Source of the DNA: DATKZH01 sp964475955
GTDB taxonomy: Bacteria > Planctomycetota > Planctomycetia > Pirellulales > Thermoguttaceae
DNA: 37,843 nt
Direction of reading: 5' to 3'
Assembly (NCBI GenBank): GCA_964475955.1
Contig: CAYYZY010000065.1
Location: 1-37,843, forward strand
Position 1 is the first letter of the stretch. The number at the start of each line of letters is the position of its first letter. The position numbers and the translations under genes were made by a program. Below the pieces are notes generated by a model. The model did no database searches. It was not told the DNA's origin and worked only from the letters and a program-made list of their open reading frames with translations. Of this stretch, positions 1 through 8,843 are shown piece after piece.

Positions 1-587
1 CAAGATCAGTTTTGAAACCCAAGCGACGGACGGTCATTTTTCAGAAAGTGCAGGCGGAGATACGAAAGCGGTTGTTCCAGCATTATCGCTAAGCCGCAGG
101 CAACGGAGCACGAAAGCTGTGGCAAGATCTGCCTTTCCTATCTCGTAGTGCGCGTCAAGGTACGTCCGTAGAATACCATCTTGATTTCCTCGCCCCAGGT
201 AGGGCACATTCGTAACGACAAGTGTGTAGCACACAGCGAGCAGGTCAGCAGCTCTAAGAATGCCTTGGCAGCGACCGCGCGCTCATGACTGTCTCGTCCT
301 TCGCGATCCGAGATCATCGCCGCTGCCAGATACGGTTCGATTGTCTCGTAGTCGGCAGCAATCAAATCGGAAGGAAGCTCGCTGGGGTCGATCAGTGAGC
401 CCAAAGCTGGTGCCTCTGAGAAGAGCTGATAGATATTGACCAGTCCGTTACGGATCGGCTCTCGTCCCCCGCGCGGCATTGGTATACCGGACTCCTCGGC
501 CAGCTTGATCCATTGTTCCTCCGTCGCTTGCGGAGAGATACCCGTGCAAGCGATATGCAGTTCGGGAAGTTCGCGATAGCCCAACAC

Positions 588-625
588 GCCCTCACCCCCG
601 GCCCCTCTTCCAGACGGAGAGGGGA
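588..625. repeat. Dispersed hairpin repeat inserted in-frame in the methylase
   Basis: A C-rich stretch followed by a 7-bp stem (CCCCTCT at 602-608, AGAGGGG at 618-624). On the coding strand it reads as PSPSGRGAGGEG, a peptide foreign to methylases and, from memory, typical of a common interspersed repeat in planctomycete genomes. The flanking protein frame stays open. Confidence 0.6.
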
Positions 626-897
626 CGTTGGGGAACGTCCACGCGGCAAAGGCCAATGCGAAGGCCGCGATCTGCGTACATCGCGGGTCGATCTTCAGGC
701 CGTGCAGGTTGTCGCGCAGCACGGCGTCACACGCCTCGGCAGCCGAAAGGCCTTCCTCCTCCATGCGGATGCGGACCATCAGGTCGAAGGCGGCGACCAG
801 AAAATGCCCCGAGCCGCAGCAGGGGTCCATGATCTTCAGCTCGGCCGCTTGCTTCGGCCAGCCGTCGAACGTCCCGGCGGCCGGGCGCCAGGTGGAT

Positions 898-1060
<163 letters not shown>

Positions 1061-1743
1061 TTAACTTCTTCCCGGCCCACCAGGCACCGAGCGTGTTGTG
1101 CAGCAGGAACTTCACCATGTAGTCTTCGGTGAAGAGCTGCGTGACGGCGGGCAGCTCGTCGGCGCCGATCTTCTCGCCCGAGTCGTTGACCTCCTTCTTC
1201 CGCTTGGTTTGCCAGAACTGGTAGACCCAGCCCAGGCTGTCGTCGGCCTGGAAGACCTCTTGCGGCAGGTCGGCCAGTAGCTTCTCCAGGGCCTGCTTGT
1301 CCTCGGGGGCGAAGGCGACGGCCAACAGCGGATCGTCGGGCCGGAAGATCTGCGGCAGCAGCGGACGGCCGTTCGTGTCCCGTTCCCAGAAAAAGCTGAG
1401 CGCCCTGAACACTGTGACGCCCGGATCGAGGCCGTAGAGCTGTGTAAGGAGCTTCGCAACCTTGCGGCGCGTGGTGACCGTGCGCTTACCGAGGACGTTG
1501 TCTTCGATGACCGCGCGCCGGAACGCAACGTGGGGTGAGGCGGGGCGTACCGCCGCCAGCAGCAACTCCAGCTCAGCAAGCATCATCGTTCGGCTCGTTT
1601 GGACCCCGCCCGCCCCATTTCGGAAGCCATGTTTTTCCGGGAAGCCCGCGTGGCCGGCCACGCCCGCCGACGGGTTTGCTGAAGACGAAGATGTTAGGCT
1701 TTTCCTTGACATAACCGCGCACGGCCAGGGCAGTGCTGGCCAT

Positions 1744-2201
1744 CTTGGCGACCCGGCCTGCGAGGGGGTTGCATTCCCCCTGTTGGCCGACTCCAAAATG
1801 TTCAGTCTACCGAGACGTTTTTCGATTATCCAGGGGAGGCCGCTAGACGACCGCCCCGGAGGAGCTAGCCCGGTGAGGGCCAGAAGCGGTACGCTCCAGA
1901 CCTACCTAGTGGGGCGGTGCTGCGGCGATCTTCTTGACTTGCCACTGTCTTGCGGGAGGCCTTCCTGCCCGCGCGGTGCCAGCAGGCTGCTGTCGGGCAC
2001 CTCTTGAGATTGCAGGTCAGTCAAGATGTGCGGCCTTTGCCGATTCTGCGCGGCCCCAGGGCGCTGAGTCGTGGCGAGAGACGTATGTTGATCAATCAGA
2101 GCATTCTGGCCATGCTGGCGCTTTGGTAGAATAGAGCGATGATCGCCTCGGTCCTTCTATCTCGGCTGGAACGTCTAAGGTCGTCAACTAACTAAGCCGA
2201 T
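1744..2201. other. Intergenic stretch with no recognised gene
   Basis: About 460 bases upstream of the methylase frame. I see no ORF with family resemblance on either strand. The only possible signal is an isolated TAGAAT at 2127-2132 without a convincing -35 partner. Confidence 0.4.
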
Positions 2202-2435
2202 TTGCTAGGCCTTCCTCAAGTGGGCTGTGTTGACTCGAAGTATGGCATACGACAACGAGAAGCTGTGTATGTCAAGACGCATGTCGGAGGCGACTTGCTT
2301 CAAACTGCGGGGCTGTTCGCAGATGCGGTGAAGGCGGCATGGGAATACATCGCCAATAGCTTGGAGCATGTGGTTCCGGTTAGACAGCCTTCTTCTCCGA
2401 CCCAACGACGGCGGCGAGGAAGGCATTGGCGATGA
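2202..2435 (+). pseudogene. GHKL/HSP90-like ATPase N-terminal fragment
   Basis: The 77-residue frame contains YVKTHVGGDLLQTAGLF followed by AAWEYIANSLEHV. This resembles the start of GHKL-type ATPases in which the AVWEYVxNSLQYV helix supplies the Asn that binds Mg-ATP. The DNG motif (N2 box) expected about 25 residues later is absent: after EHVVPVRQ the frame becomes Arg-rich and stops at 2435. A different frame (about 2384-2464, with WLHEHPSIK, then a TAG) continues protein-like into the next gene. The piece is therefore a truncated remnant next to other defence-type genes. The start (TTG at 2202) is arbitrary. The family match is from memory of the motif and moderately uncertain. Confidence 0.4.
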
Positions 2436-2503
2436 CGTGGCTGCACGAGCACCCCAGCATTAAATAGCTGACCGAAGCGATTGAACAGGGAGACGCAAAC
2501 GCA

Positions 2504-4544
2504 ATGCCGCCGGAGATCCTCGTCGCAAAGACCTTCTTTCGATCGACAACCCAGCTTGAGGCGCGCGACGCACGCCGCATCCACGACTTCCTCCAGAAGA
2601 TGATGGCCGATCCGACGCATCCGGGCATCGGGCTGGAANNNNNNNNNNNNNNNNNNNNNNNNNNNNNNNNNNNNNNNNNNNNNNNNNNNNNNNNNNNNNN
2701 NNNNNNNNNNNNNNNNNNNNNNNNNNNNNNNNNNNNNNGCGGCTTATGCCTGGGCCAGACGGCGACGAGTAGGTCCACACCCGGTGACCGGGGCAATCCA
2801 GATCGTCGAGATCCCGGAAGTGCAGGCGGAAGCGGAGACGGGCTCGTCCGCGCCAACCGCCGCTGACGCCGATGACAATTTGAACTTCGGACGCTTCGAC
2901 AGGGAATACCTGCTGTGCCTGGGAGTTCCCGAAGAGTGGATCTCTGCTGTTCAGCGCATACGCACCGAAGAGGACTTCTGGCCGGTCCACGAGAAGCTGC
3001 CCGAAGAGCCCGGCGAGCGGCTGTATGCTCTGGCTTTGGGAGAGGAGGTGAAGCCGCCGAGACCCGTCTCGCCGAGAGCGAGTGTGGCCGCGAATTTTGA
3101 CAATCTACGGCGGCTGCACGTTGTCACGGGGGCCGAGGCTTGGGAGCACCTCCTCACCCAGCCGTTTGAAGACTGGATGCTGTATCTACACCCATCCCAA
3201 CGGCACCTTGTCGAAGGTGACTTCAATGGCCCGTTGAAGGTGACGGGCGCCGCAGGCACGGGGAAGACGGTCGTCGCGATGCACCGAGCTCGCCATCTGG
3301 CGCGACAGGGGAAGCGCGTACTTCTAACGACCTTTACGAGACGCCTGCGTGACAGCATCGCACAGAACATCCGACGACTTTGCTCGGCAGAGGAGTGTGC
3401 CGGCGTTACGGTTAGTACGGTCCACAGCTACGCCCTCCGCATCCTACGAAAGCATCGACCGCGAGTGCGCGGACTGAACAGCGATAGAACAAGGGAGTGG
3501 CTGGACAACTCACTGCCCGAAGACTTGATGGGCCACACCAAGCAGTTCATCTTCGAGGAATGGCAGTACGCCGTCGATCAGCAGGGACTTCTTACTTGGC
3601 ATGAGTACCAAGAGGTTTCGCGCGTCGGACGGGGCACGCCTCTCGGGCCCGCCGAGCGAGAACGGATGTGGAGTATGTTTGCACCGGTGCTAGAAGAACT
3701 GGAAGAGGCCGACTCGTTATCTTGGAGCATCATCTGCCGAAAGGCGAGGGAGGCAATTGAGGCCGGAAACGTGGAACGGCCGTTCGACGCGGTGGTCATC
3801 GATGAGGTGCAGGACTTGAACGTGCAGGAAGTACGCTTTCTGGCTGCTTTGGCATGTGACGGCCCCAACAACCTCGCGTTGATCGGCGATGCGGGCCAGC
3901 GGATCTATCCCGGCGGTTTCAGCCTTCGGAGCATGGGTATTGAGGTGCGTGGGAGATCACGGCTCCTGAAAGTCAACTACCGCACGACAAGGGAGATCGC
4001 TACCGCGGCCAGCCACTTGCGGGACCAAACGCTCGACGACTTGGACGGGGAAACAGAAATGGGTGGCGGCATCCAGACGTTGCTCAGCGGCCACCCCCCG
4101 ATCATGCGAGGATTCAAACGCTACGAGGAGGAAAACGAGTTCGTCGGGGATCGCATAGCGGAGCTGATTGCCCAAGGAACGCGGCCGAGTGAGATCGCCG
4201 TTTTCGCGAGAATGAAGCGGTTGAGATACTGGTTCGAGCAGGAGCTGACAAAGCGTGACATACCGATATGCGTGGCCGGACGAAGAGGGGATAACGAGAT
4301 CCGTAACGGAGTCTACATGAGCACCATGCACGGTGCGAAAGGAATGGAGTTTCGATTCGTGTTCATAGTAGGTTGCCAACAGGGGCAAGTGCCGTACCGG
4401 ATTTCAGTAGGCATGGCCAGTGACGAAACGGAAAAGGAGGCGGTCCTTCAGAGGGAGAAGAACCTACTCTACGTGTCGATGACACGAGCTCGCGAGCAGC
4501 TCTATGTGACATGGACTGGATGGCGTAGTCAGTTCCTCGGCTAG
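2504..4544 (+). CDS. RelE-like domain fused to UvrD/Rep-type helicase, split by an assembly gap
   Basis: The first 45 residues (AKTFFRSTTQLEARDARR, then MADPTHPGI) match the start of the RelE-like toxin fold found at the N-terminus of one family of superfamily 1 helicases. After 100 N the frame resumes with AAYAWARRRR, the usual end of that domain, then a linker and the helicase. Walker A is GAAGTGKT (about 3247-3270), Walker B is VVIDEVQDLN (about 3795-3825), and the C-terminal motifs are STMHGAKGMEF and YVSMTRAREQLY. No nuclease domain follows. The two halves lie in different frames only because the gap length is a placeholder. The ATG at 2504 follows GGGAG and fits the family start. It would be an ATP-driven DNA helicase or translocase with a possible RNase-like accessory domain, and it sits beside methylase and ATPase fragments, so a defence role is plausible but inferred. 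The coding sequence after the gap is intact to the stop at 4544. Confidence 0.8.
2639..2738. other. Assembly gap of exactly 100 N
   Basis: Exactly 100 N, the conventional placeholder for an unknown gap length. It interrupts the RelE-helicase gene, and the true gap length must restore the reading frame. Confidence 0.98.
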
Positions 4545-4571
4545 TGTTTGTGGTCGAAGTCACAGACGCAG

Positions 4572-4606
4572 AAAAAGCCGCGTCTTTGGCACACTTGGGA
4601 CGCGGC
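4572..4606. terminator. Hairpin terminator after the helicase gene
   Basis: An 8-bp stem (GCCGCGTC at 4577-4584, GACGCGGC at 4599-4606) with a 14-nt loop. On the minus strand it is followed by five T, a classical Rho-independent terminator. On the plus strand, 28 bases after the helicase stop, the tail is only TCCTTCCTT, so it may act weakly in that direction or be bidirectional. The minus strand to its right carries the transposase remnant. Confidence 0.5.
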
Positions 4607-4666
4607 TCCTTCCTTGGTCACGAAAGTGAGTGTGCGCTACTTCCCTCGGTATCGTCATCGGCACGA

Positions 4667-4861
4667 TCAGGACGCACCCTTCAGGCACGAGGCCGTCCCA
4701 GGGGCGTTTTCTGCCGCCTCGTCCATGCAAACCTGGGGAAAAGCCGGGTCGTAAGGCAGTTCATACACGCTCAACACGTCTTCCATCCGCCACACGAATT
4801 CGGGGTTATTCTCCTTCGGAAAGCACCACGTCTTCACAATCCAGGGAGCAAGCCCGTCTTT
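4667..4861 (-). pseudogene. IS630-family transposase remnant
   Basis: The minus-strand translation reads APWIVKTWCFP, then EFVWRMEDVLSVYELPYDP and VCMDE. This is the segment of IS630-type transposases just before and at the first catalytic Asp of the DDE triad (normally VCLDE). It stops at 4667-4669 soon after that Asp, and there is an in-frame stop just upstream near 4862, so about 60 residues of a roughly 350-residue protein remain. It has no start codon of its own. It marks past insertion activity in this decayed region. Confidence 0.6.
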
Positions 4862-4908
4862 TTAGCGCTAAGCGGACCGTCTCGGTCCCGATCGTTTCCA
4901 CACACTGC

Positions 4909-5229
4909 AACGCAGCCTACTGCTTCTCGCCGAAGGAATCTCGGAGGAAGCAGTTCGAGCAAATGCGGGCGGCGAGGAAGGCCCCGGTTCAGCCCTCGCA
5001 GGTCGACCGCAGTAAGCGGAAGCCCGAGCGAACTCCGGGAGACCAGTATTCCAAGGACAGCGACAACCGGGCCATCCGCCGGGCCGTGGATCGAGCCAAC
5101 CGCGAACGGGACGAGAAGGACAGACTGCCTTACTGGCACCCGAACCAACTACGTCACGCCGTGGCGACAAAGGTCAGGGGCGAGGCCGGCCTCGAAGCCT
5201 CTCAGGTCGTGCTCGGGCACTCCTCTTAA
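4909..5229 (+). pseudogene. Tyrosine recombinase (integrase) C-terminal remnant
   Basis: The frame from about 4909 reads YCFSPKESRRKQFEQMR, a KAPVQPSQ linker, then WHPNQLRHAVATKVR and LEASQVVLGHSS. These are the catalytic box II (H-x-x-R, here HPNQLRH) and the LGH box of phage-type integrases in the form common in planctomycetes. The protein ends in a TAA right after LGHSS, before the VTxxYAE segment that would carry the nucleophilic Tyr, so it cannot be active. No N-terminal core-binding domain is visible: sequence left of 4909 belongs to the IS630 remnant on the other strand. The cas1 fragment starts within a few bases of its stop. Confidence 0.7.
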
Positions 5230-5234
5230 CGCCG

Positions 5235-5717
5235 GATGAGACCGGTAGGCGTACCCTGTTGCGTCGCCAACTCAAGAACAACTCGGCCGACACGCTGCAC
5301 CAGTTGGCCGAACTGGGCCAGAAAGCGGAAGCGGCCCTCAGTTCAGAAACGCTTCTGGGAATCGAGGGGATGGCGGCCAAAGCCCATTTCGCGGTCTTCG
5401 CCGACCTGCTCAAGGGCGACCAGGCATTCAACATCGACGGGCGCAACCGCCGGCCGCCCCGCGATCCGACCAACGCCCTCCTGTCGTTCGTGTACGCGAT
5501 GCTCGTCAAGGAGGTGACCGTTGCGGTGCGGGCCGTCGGATTCGATCCCGCGCTGGGCTTCTTCCATCGGCCACGCTACGGCCGGCCTTCGCTGGCACTG
5601 GGCCTGGCCGTAGAGTTCCGGCCGCTCGTCGCCGATTCGACGGCCTTGATCCTCGTCGACAACGGCGAGGTGGCGCCGGAAAGCTTCATCCGGCGGGCCG
5701 GGGGCGTGGCCCTGACC
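5235..5717 (+). pseudogene. cas1: cas1 fragment (CRISPR adaptation integrase), inactive
   Basis: Cas1 is the metal-dependent integrase that inserts new spacers. The frame shows the conserved LLGIEGMAAKAHF (metal-binding Glu), then GRNRRPPRDPTNALLSFVYA and GFDPALGFFHRPRYGRPSLAL, close to type I-C/I-D-like Cas1 sequences. The expected LALDLMEEFRP box reads LALGLAVEFRP, so the Asp (codon GGC at 5601-5603) and the acidic residue three positions on are both lost. Homology begins abruptly at about 5235 (GRRTLLRRQ), lacking the N-terminal beta domain, and ends near 5717 at RRAGGVALT; the remaining frame to 5903 is unrelated. No cas2, effector genes or CRISPR array are visible nearby. It is a remnant fused end to end with the integrase remnant. 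Confidence 0.85.
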
Positions 5718-6007
5718 AAGCTGGTGGAGACGAATTGGGTTTCCACGGGCGAAAAGGCCGCGGCCCTCACAGGCCCTACAGGTCGCCCCGGCCGAAGCGT
5801 CGGCGTATTACCTGGAGGAAGATCGCGTGGCGGAAGACCGCCGTTTGACGAGGCGGTGCTGCGAAGGCTACGAGATTGCTTCTGTTTCGCGCCGCCGTGT
5901 TAGGGGGTAGCACGGCGGGACTACTCTCTTTCGGGTTCAACGGCGTCTCGCTGAGAGAAGACCGCGTTCTGCGGCTGGCGATACGGCCCGTCACGCGCGG
6001 CGGTCTT
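5718..6007. other. Sequence between the cas1 remnant and the VCBS gene
   Basis: The open frame from cas1 continues to 5903 but is no longer Cas1-like. Another frame reads ALQVAPAEASAYYLEED, which looks protein-like but which I cannot assign. I see no clear terminator. Confidence 0.35.
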
Positions 6008-7783
6008 CTACGGGGGCTCGGGCGAACCTGGGGCCTCCATCAGAAACAGGTTCTGCCGGACGCCGAACGCCCACGGTCCAAATGCCACCGGGACGTCGGC
6101 TCGGCCGTTGCCGTCCAGATCCGCGAAGCCGTCAAACCCCAACGCCGGGCCGCAGCCCGTCGCGTGGCTCCTGACCGGGCTGGGGAGCCAGGAGATCGCG
6201 TAGAGGCGCTTGCCTTGTCCATTCCAGACCGAGAACGCGCCGTCCACGTTGACCGCCACCGTGAAGTTGAGCAGGTCCGGCGCGCCGTCGCCGTCCCAGT
6301 CGGCCCGGGACAGAAGCGACGTGGGCACGTCGCGCTTCCACAGCACCTCGCCCTGCGCGTCGAACAAGATCAGGAAGTGCAGCTTGTCCGTGCAAGCGAA
6401 CTCCAACCCGGGCAGGTCCGGCCGAAAGTCGCCGCAGGTCATGGCCTGGGCGTGCTGGAGCCCCGCGCTCCGATAGTCGGCAGTCCGCTCGCGCCGGCCG
6501 GTCAGCGCGTCGGCCACGTAGAGCGGGCCTCGACCGCCACAGCCGTCGTGATCGTAGATCACCTCGCAACGGCCATCTGCGTCGACGTCGCCGAAGACGA
6601 AGAAGTCGGTATGGTTCTGCTGCGTGGTGTCTTCCCAGAGCAGCTTGCCGTCGTGGGTCAGGGCGGTCACGTTGCGGTTGCGGCCAATGAAGATCTCGTG
6701 GTACCCGTCGCCGTCGACGTCGTACCGATCCAGCTCGTGCCCGTAAGTCTGCCCCTCAAGCTGCCGGGTCCACAAGGGCTTGCCGTCAGCACCGAAGCAG
6801 TGGACTTTCAGGCCCGCGCGGACGGCCACGGCAAATCGCTCGGCATCGGCAAAATGGCCTACCACCATCGGATAGTCCCAGCTTCCCGGTCCGGGTTCGC
6901 CGCCCGTGGCCAGCTCAGCCTTCCACTTGGTTCTGCCGGTCTCGGCATCGATGCAATAGGTGGCGGCCCAGTGACTGAGGACGCACTCGTATTTGCCGTC
7001 CCCGTCGAGGTCTTCGACCGGCAGGATGGGATCGACGTTGGGCCGCTTCCTGTTCGGCGGTCTCTGCGCGGGGGTCCCACCAATGAGCTTGACCGTCCTG
7101 GCCGGATCGGCCGATCCTTCCATACCCAGCTCTTCGGCCAAGCGATGCGGCACGATCTCCAAGTAGCTCAGTCGGCCATATCCGCCGATCTCGACCCTCA
7201 GTTGTCCGCCCGCCACCTTGACTTGATGGGCCGCCAGGACCACGAACCTCCCGGGCAGGGTCTCCGTCAATTGAACGACCTGTTGCCCGTTGATTCTCAC
7301 TGAGGCGGCCCCGTCGTAGGTAGCGTCTCCACTGGCCAGCGAGATGACATAAGCTCCGTCCGGCAGATCCTGTACGCACGTCAGCCCCCCGCCGTCGAAG
7401 ATGAACGTATCCAAACGCGGGTCTTTCTGCCTGCCGCGGCGCCGCCAACCCCGTTCGTGGCGACCCTGGGAGTGAACGACCCCGCAGCCGCGATCCTTGT
7501 GATATACGTCGTCAATGCCCAGTCGCACGTACCCGGCCGCTGGCGCGGCCTTGGCATCACCGAAGTCGTAGCGGTAGCATCCCTTTGGCTCTTCCGTCCC
7601 CGCGGCTGGCGACGTACCCGCAAGGCACACCAACCCGAGCAGGACAGCCGAGAAGGCCCTTCGTGGGTCAGGATGCCGGAATGCCTTCACCTGAGGAGAC
7701 TCACCGCACGGCAGAAGCCCCTTGCCCCACTGATCGCGGGCTGCCGGGCCAAAGGACGGGCGGTTGACTGAGGCACGCATCAT
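6008..7783 (-). CDS. Secreted lectin-like/VCBS (FG-GAP) beta-propeller protein
   Basis: A 591-residue protein. After a basic N-terminus there is a hydrophobic segment (AFSAVLLGLVCLAG) ending SPAAG, a likely export signal although unusually far (about 40 residues) from the start. Next comes a jelly-roll-like domain (YRYDFGDAKAAPAAGYVRL to LSYLEIVP) like the N-terminal module of rhamnogalacturonan-active enzymes. The rest has repeated calcium-type loops (DLDGDGKYECV, DVDGDGYHEIFIG, DVDADGRCEVIYD, DWDGDGAPDLL, DLDGNGRADVPV) typical of FG-GAP/VCBS propellers. It probably binds polysaccharide at the surface or outside the cell; no catalytic residues can be assigned. Two adjacent ATGs (7783, 7780) follow AAGGAG at 7788-7793, which sets the start; the longer ORF to 7813 is less likely. 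It follows the GH43 gene by about 55 bases, probably in one operon. Confidence 0.8.
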   Translation of the reverse strand: MMRASVNRPSFGPAARDQWGKGLLPCGESPQVKAFRHPDPRRAFSAVLLGLVCLAGTSPAAGTEEPKGCYRYDFGDAKAAPAAGYVRLGIDDVYHKDRGCGVVHSQGRHERGWRRRGRQKDPRLDTFIFDGGGLTCVQDLPDGAYVISLASGDATYDGAASVRINGQQVVQLTETLPGRFVVLAAHQVKVAGGQLRVEIGGYGRLSYLEIVPHRLAEELGMEGSADPARTVKLIGGTPAQRPPNRKRPNVDPILPVEDLDGDGKYECVLSHWAATYCIDAETGRTKWKAELATGGEPGPGSWDYPMVVGHFADAERFAVAVRAGLKVHCFGADGKPLWTRQLEGQTYGHELDRYDVDGDGYHEIFIGRNRNVTALTHDGKLLWEDTTQQNHTDFFVFGDVDADGRCEVIYDHDGCGGRGPLYVADALTGRRERTADYRSAGLQHAQAMTCGDFRPDLPGLEFACTDKLHFLILFDAQGEVLWKRDVPTSLLSRADWDGDGAPDLLNFTVAVNVDGAFSVWNGQGKRLYAISWLPSPVRSHATGCGPALGFDGFADLDGNGRADVPVAFGPWAFGVRQNLFLMEAPGSPEPP

Positions 7784-7837
7784 TCGGCTCCTTGAAATGG
7801 ATGGACTTGGCACCCTGTTCCGCCCGACGCCTGACCT

Positions 7838-8764
7838 TCACCGGGCAGCCGGGGCCGGCTGTTCTGTGCCCCGTGTGGCCCGGCCGTGTAGCCGCCCTTG
7901 CTCGTCGAACCACAGTCGGTCCAAGCAGATGAACCGATCCCACTCAACTCGCGCCGTGCGCTTTTGGTGGTACACGTGCCACCACTGGCCGTCACGGTCG
8001 CGGATGGCACAACCGTGTCCGGGACCGAACAGGCCCTCGGAGCGCCGGATGATCGGGTTGTTCTTCGCGCGGACGAACGGGCCAAGCGGACTCGTGCTCG
8101 TGGCGTATCCCACGGCGTAGTCGGGCGTGCTGGCGCCGGACCCGCTGTACATCAAGTAGTAGCGGCCATCGTGCTTGATCATCCAGGGGCCCTCAGTGAC
8201 GTGGCCGTTGCGGGTTTCCCAGTCGGACTCGGGCTGGAGGACCACCTTCGGCTGGCCGGCCGGCTGAGTGGGGCTGGCCATGGGCTGCACCGTGATCCGG
8301 AAGCCCGGCAACTGCACCACGTAGAGGTACAGTCGGCCGTCGTCGTCTCGGAGGAGATGGGCGTCGATCGCGCTTTGGAACAGCTTCCTGCGGATCGTGA
8401 AGGGGCCCAGAGGCCCCTCGGCGTCGGCCACCCCCACCGTCTTGTTGGCCGTGTAGTAGAGGAAGAACCGACCGGAGTCGGGATCGCGCCAGACGTCCGG
8501 TGCCCAGACGTGCGGCTGGCCGGGCCGGAACACGACCGGCCCCCGCTTCCAGTTCACCAGATCGCTGGAGGTATAGGCGCGGTATCCGTTGTCGCCCTCG
8601 ACTTCGCCCGTGGCGTACAGGTAGTACGCGCCGCCGTGCTAAATCACCGCGGGATCGGCCAGGTTGTCGTCGATGACCGGGTTGCGGTAGGTCTCGGCCG
8701 CGCCGGCGACACAAGGGGCCACCGTAACCACGGCGCCCAGCAGGAGAATACGCACGGATGGCAT
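7838..8764 (-). pseudogene. Glycoside hydrolase family 43 protein with in-frame amber stop
   Basis: From the ATG at 8764 (after a GAAGGA site) the frame encodes a signal peptide (MPSVRILLLGAVVTVAPCVAGA) and the GH43 opening RNPVIDDNLADPAVI. A TAG (8639-8641) then replaces the residue before HGGAYYLYATG. The frame stays open beyond it to 7838 with the usual GH43 five-bladed propeller features: HVWAPDVWRDPDSGRFFLYY, IDAHLLRDDDGRLYLY (second acidic residue) and EGPWMIKHDGRYYLMYSG (acid Glu). GH43 enzymes cleave arabinose- or xylose-containing polymers. Apart from the single stop, length (about 308 residues) and motifs are normal. It may be a recent nonsense mutation or a sequencing error, or less likely readthrough. 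An internal ATG at 8557 would give a 239-residue piece without the catalytic base. Confidence 0.8.
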
Positions 8765-8843
8765 GCTCGGGGTCCTTCAATCATGTACCTGTTGCGGTCA
8801 TCGTTTATCGAACGCCGGCGGCACTTCTCCCTTGAGGGCATGT

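Noticed and set aside
1573..1743. Minus-strand 56-residue frame starting MASTALAVRGYVKEKP and overlapping the methylase start
   Set aside because: Gly/Arg/Pro-rich with no recognised family. It could equally be part of a dispersed repeat, so I did not call it a gene.
4544..5239. Plus-strand 231-residue open frame
   Set aside because: It runs antisense to the IS630 remnant and in a different frame from the recombinase remnant; the sequence is Arg/Ser-rich and without motifs.
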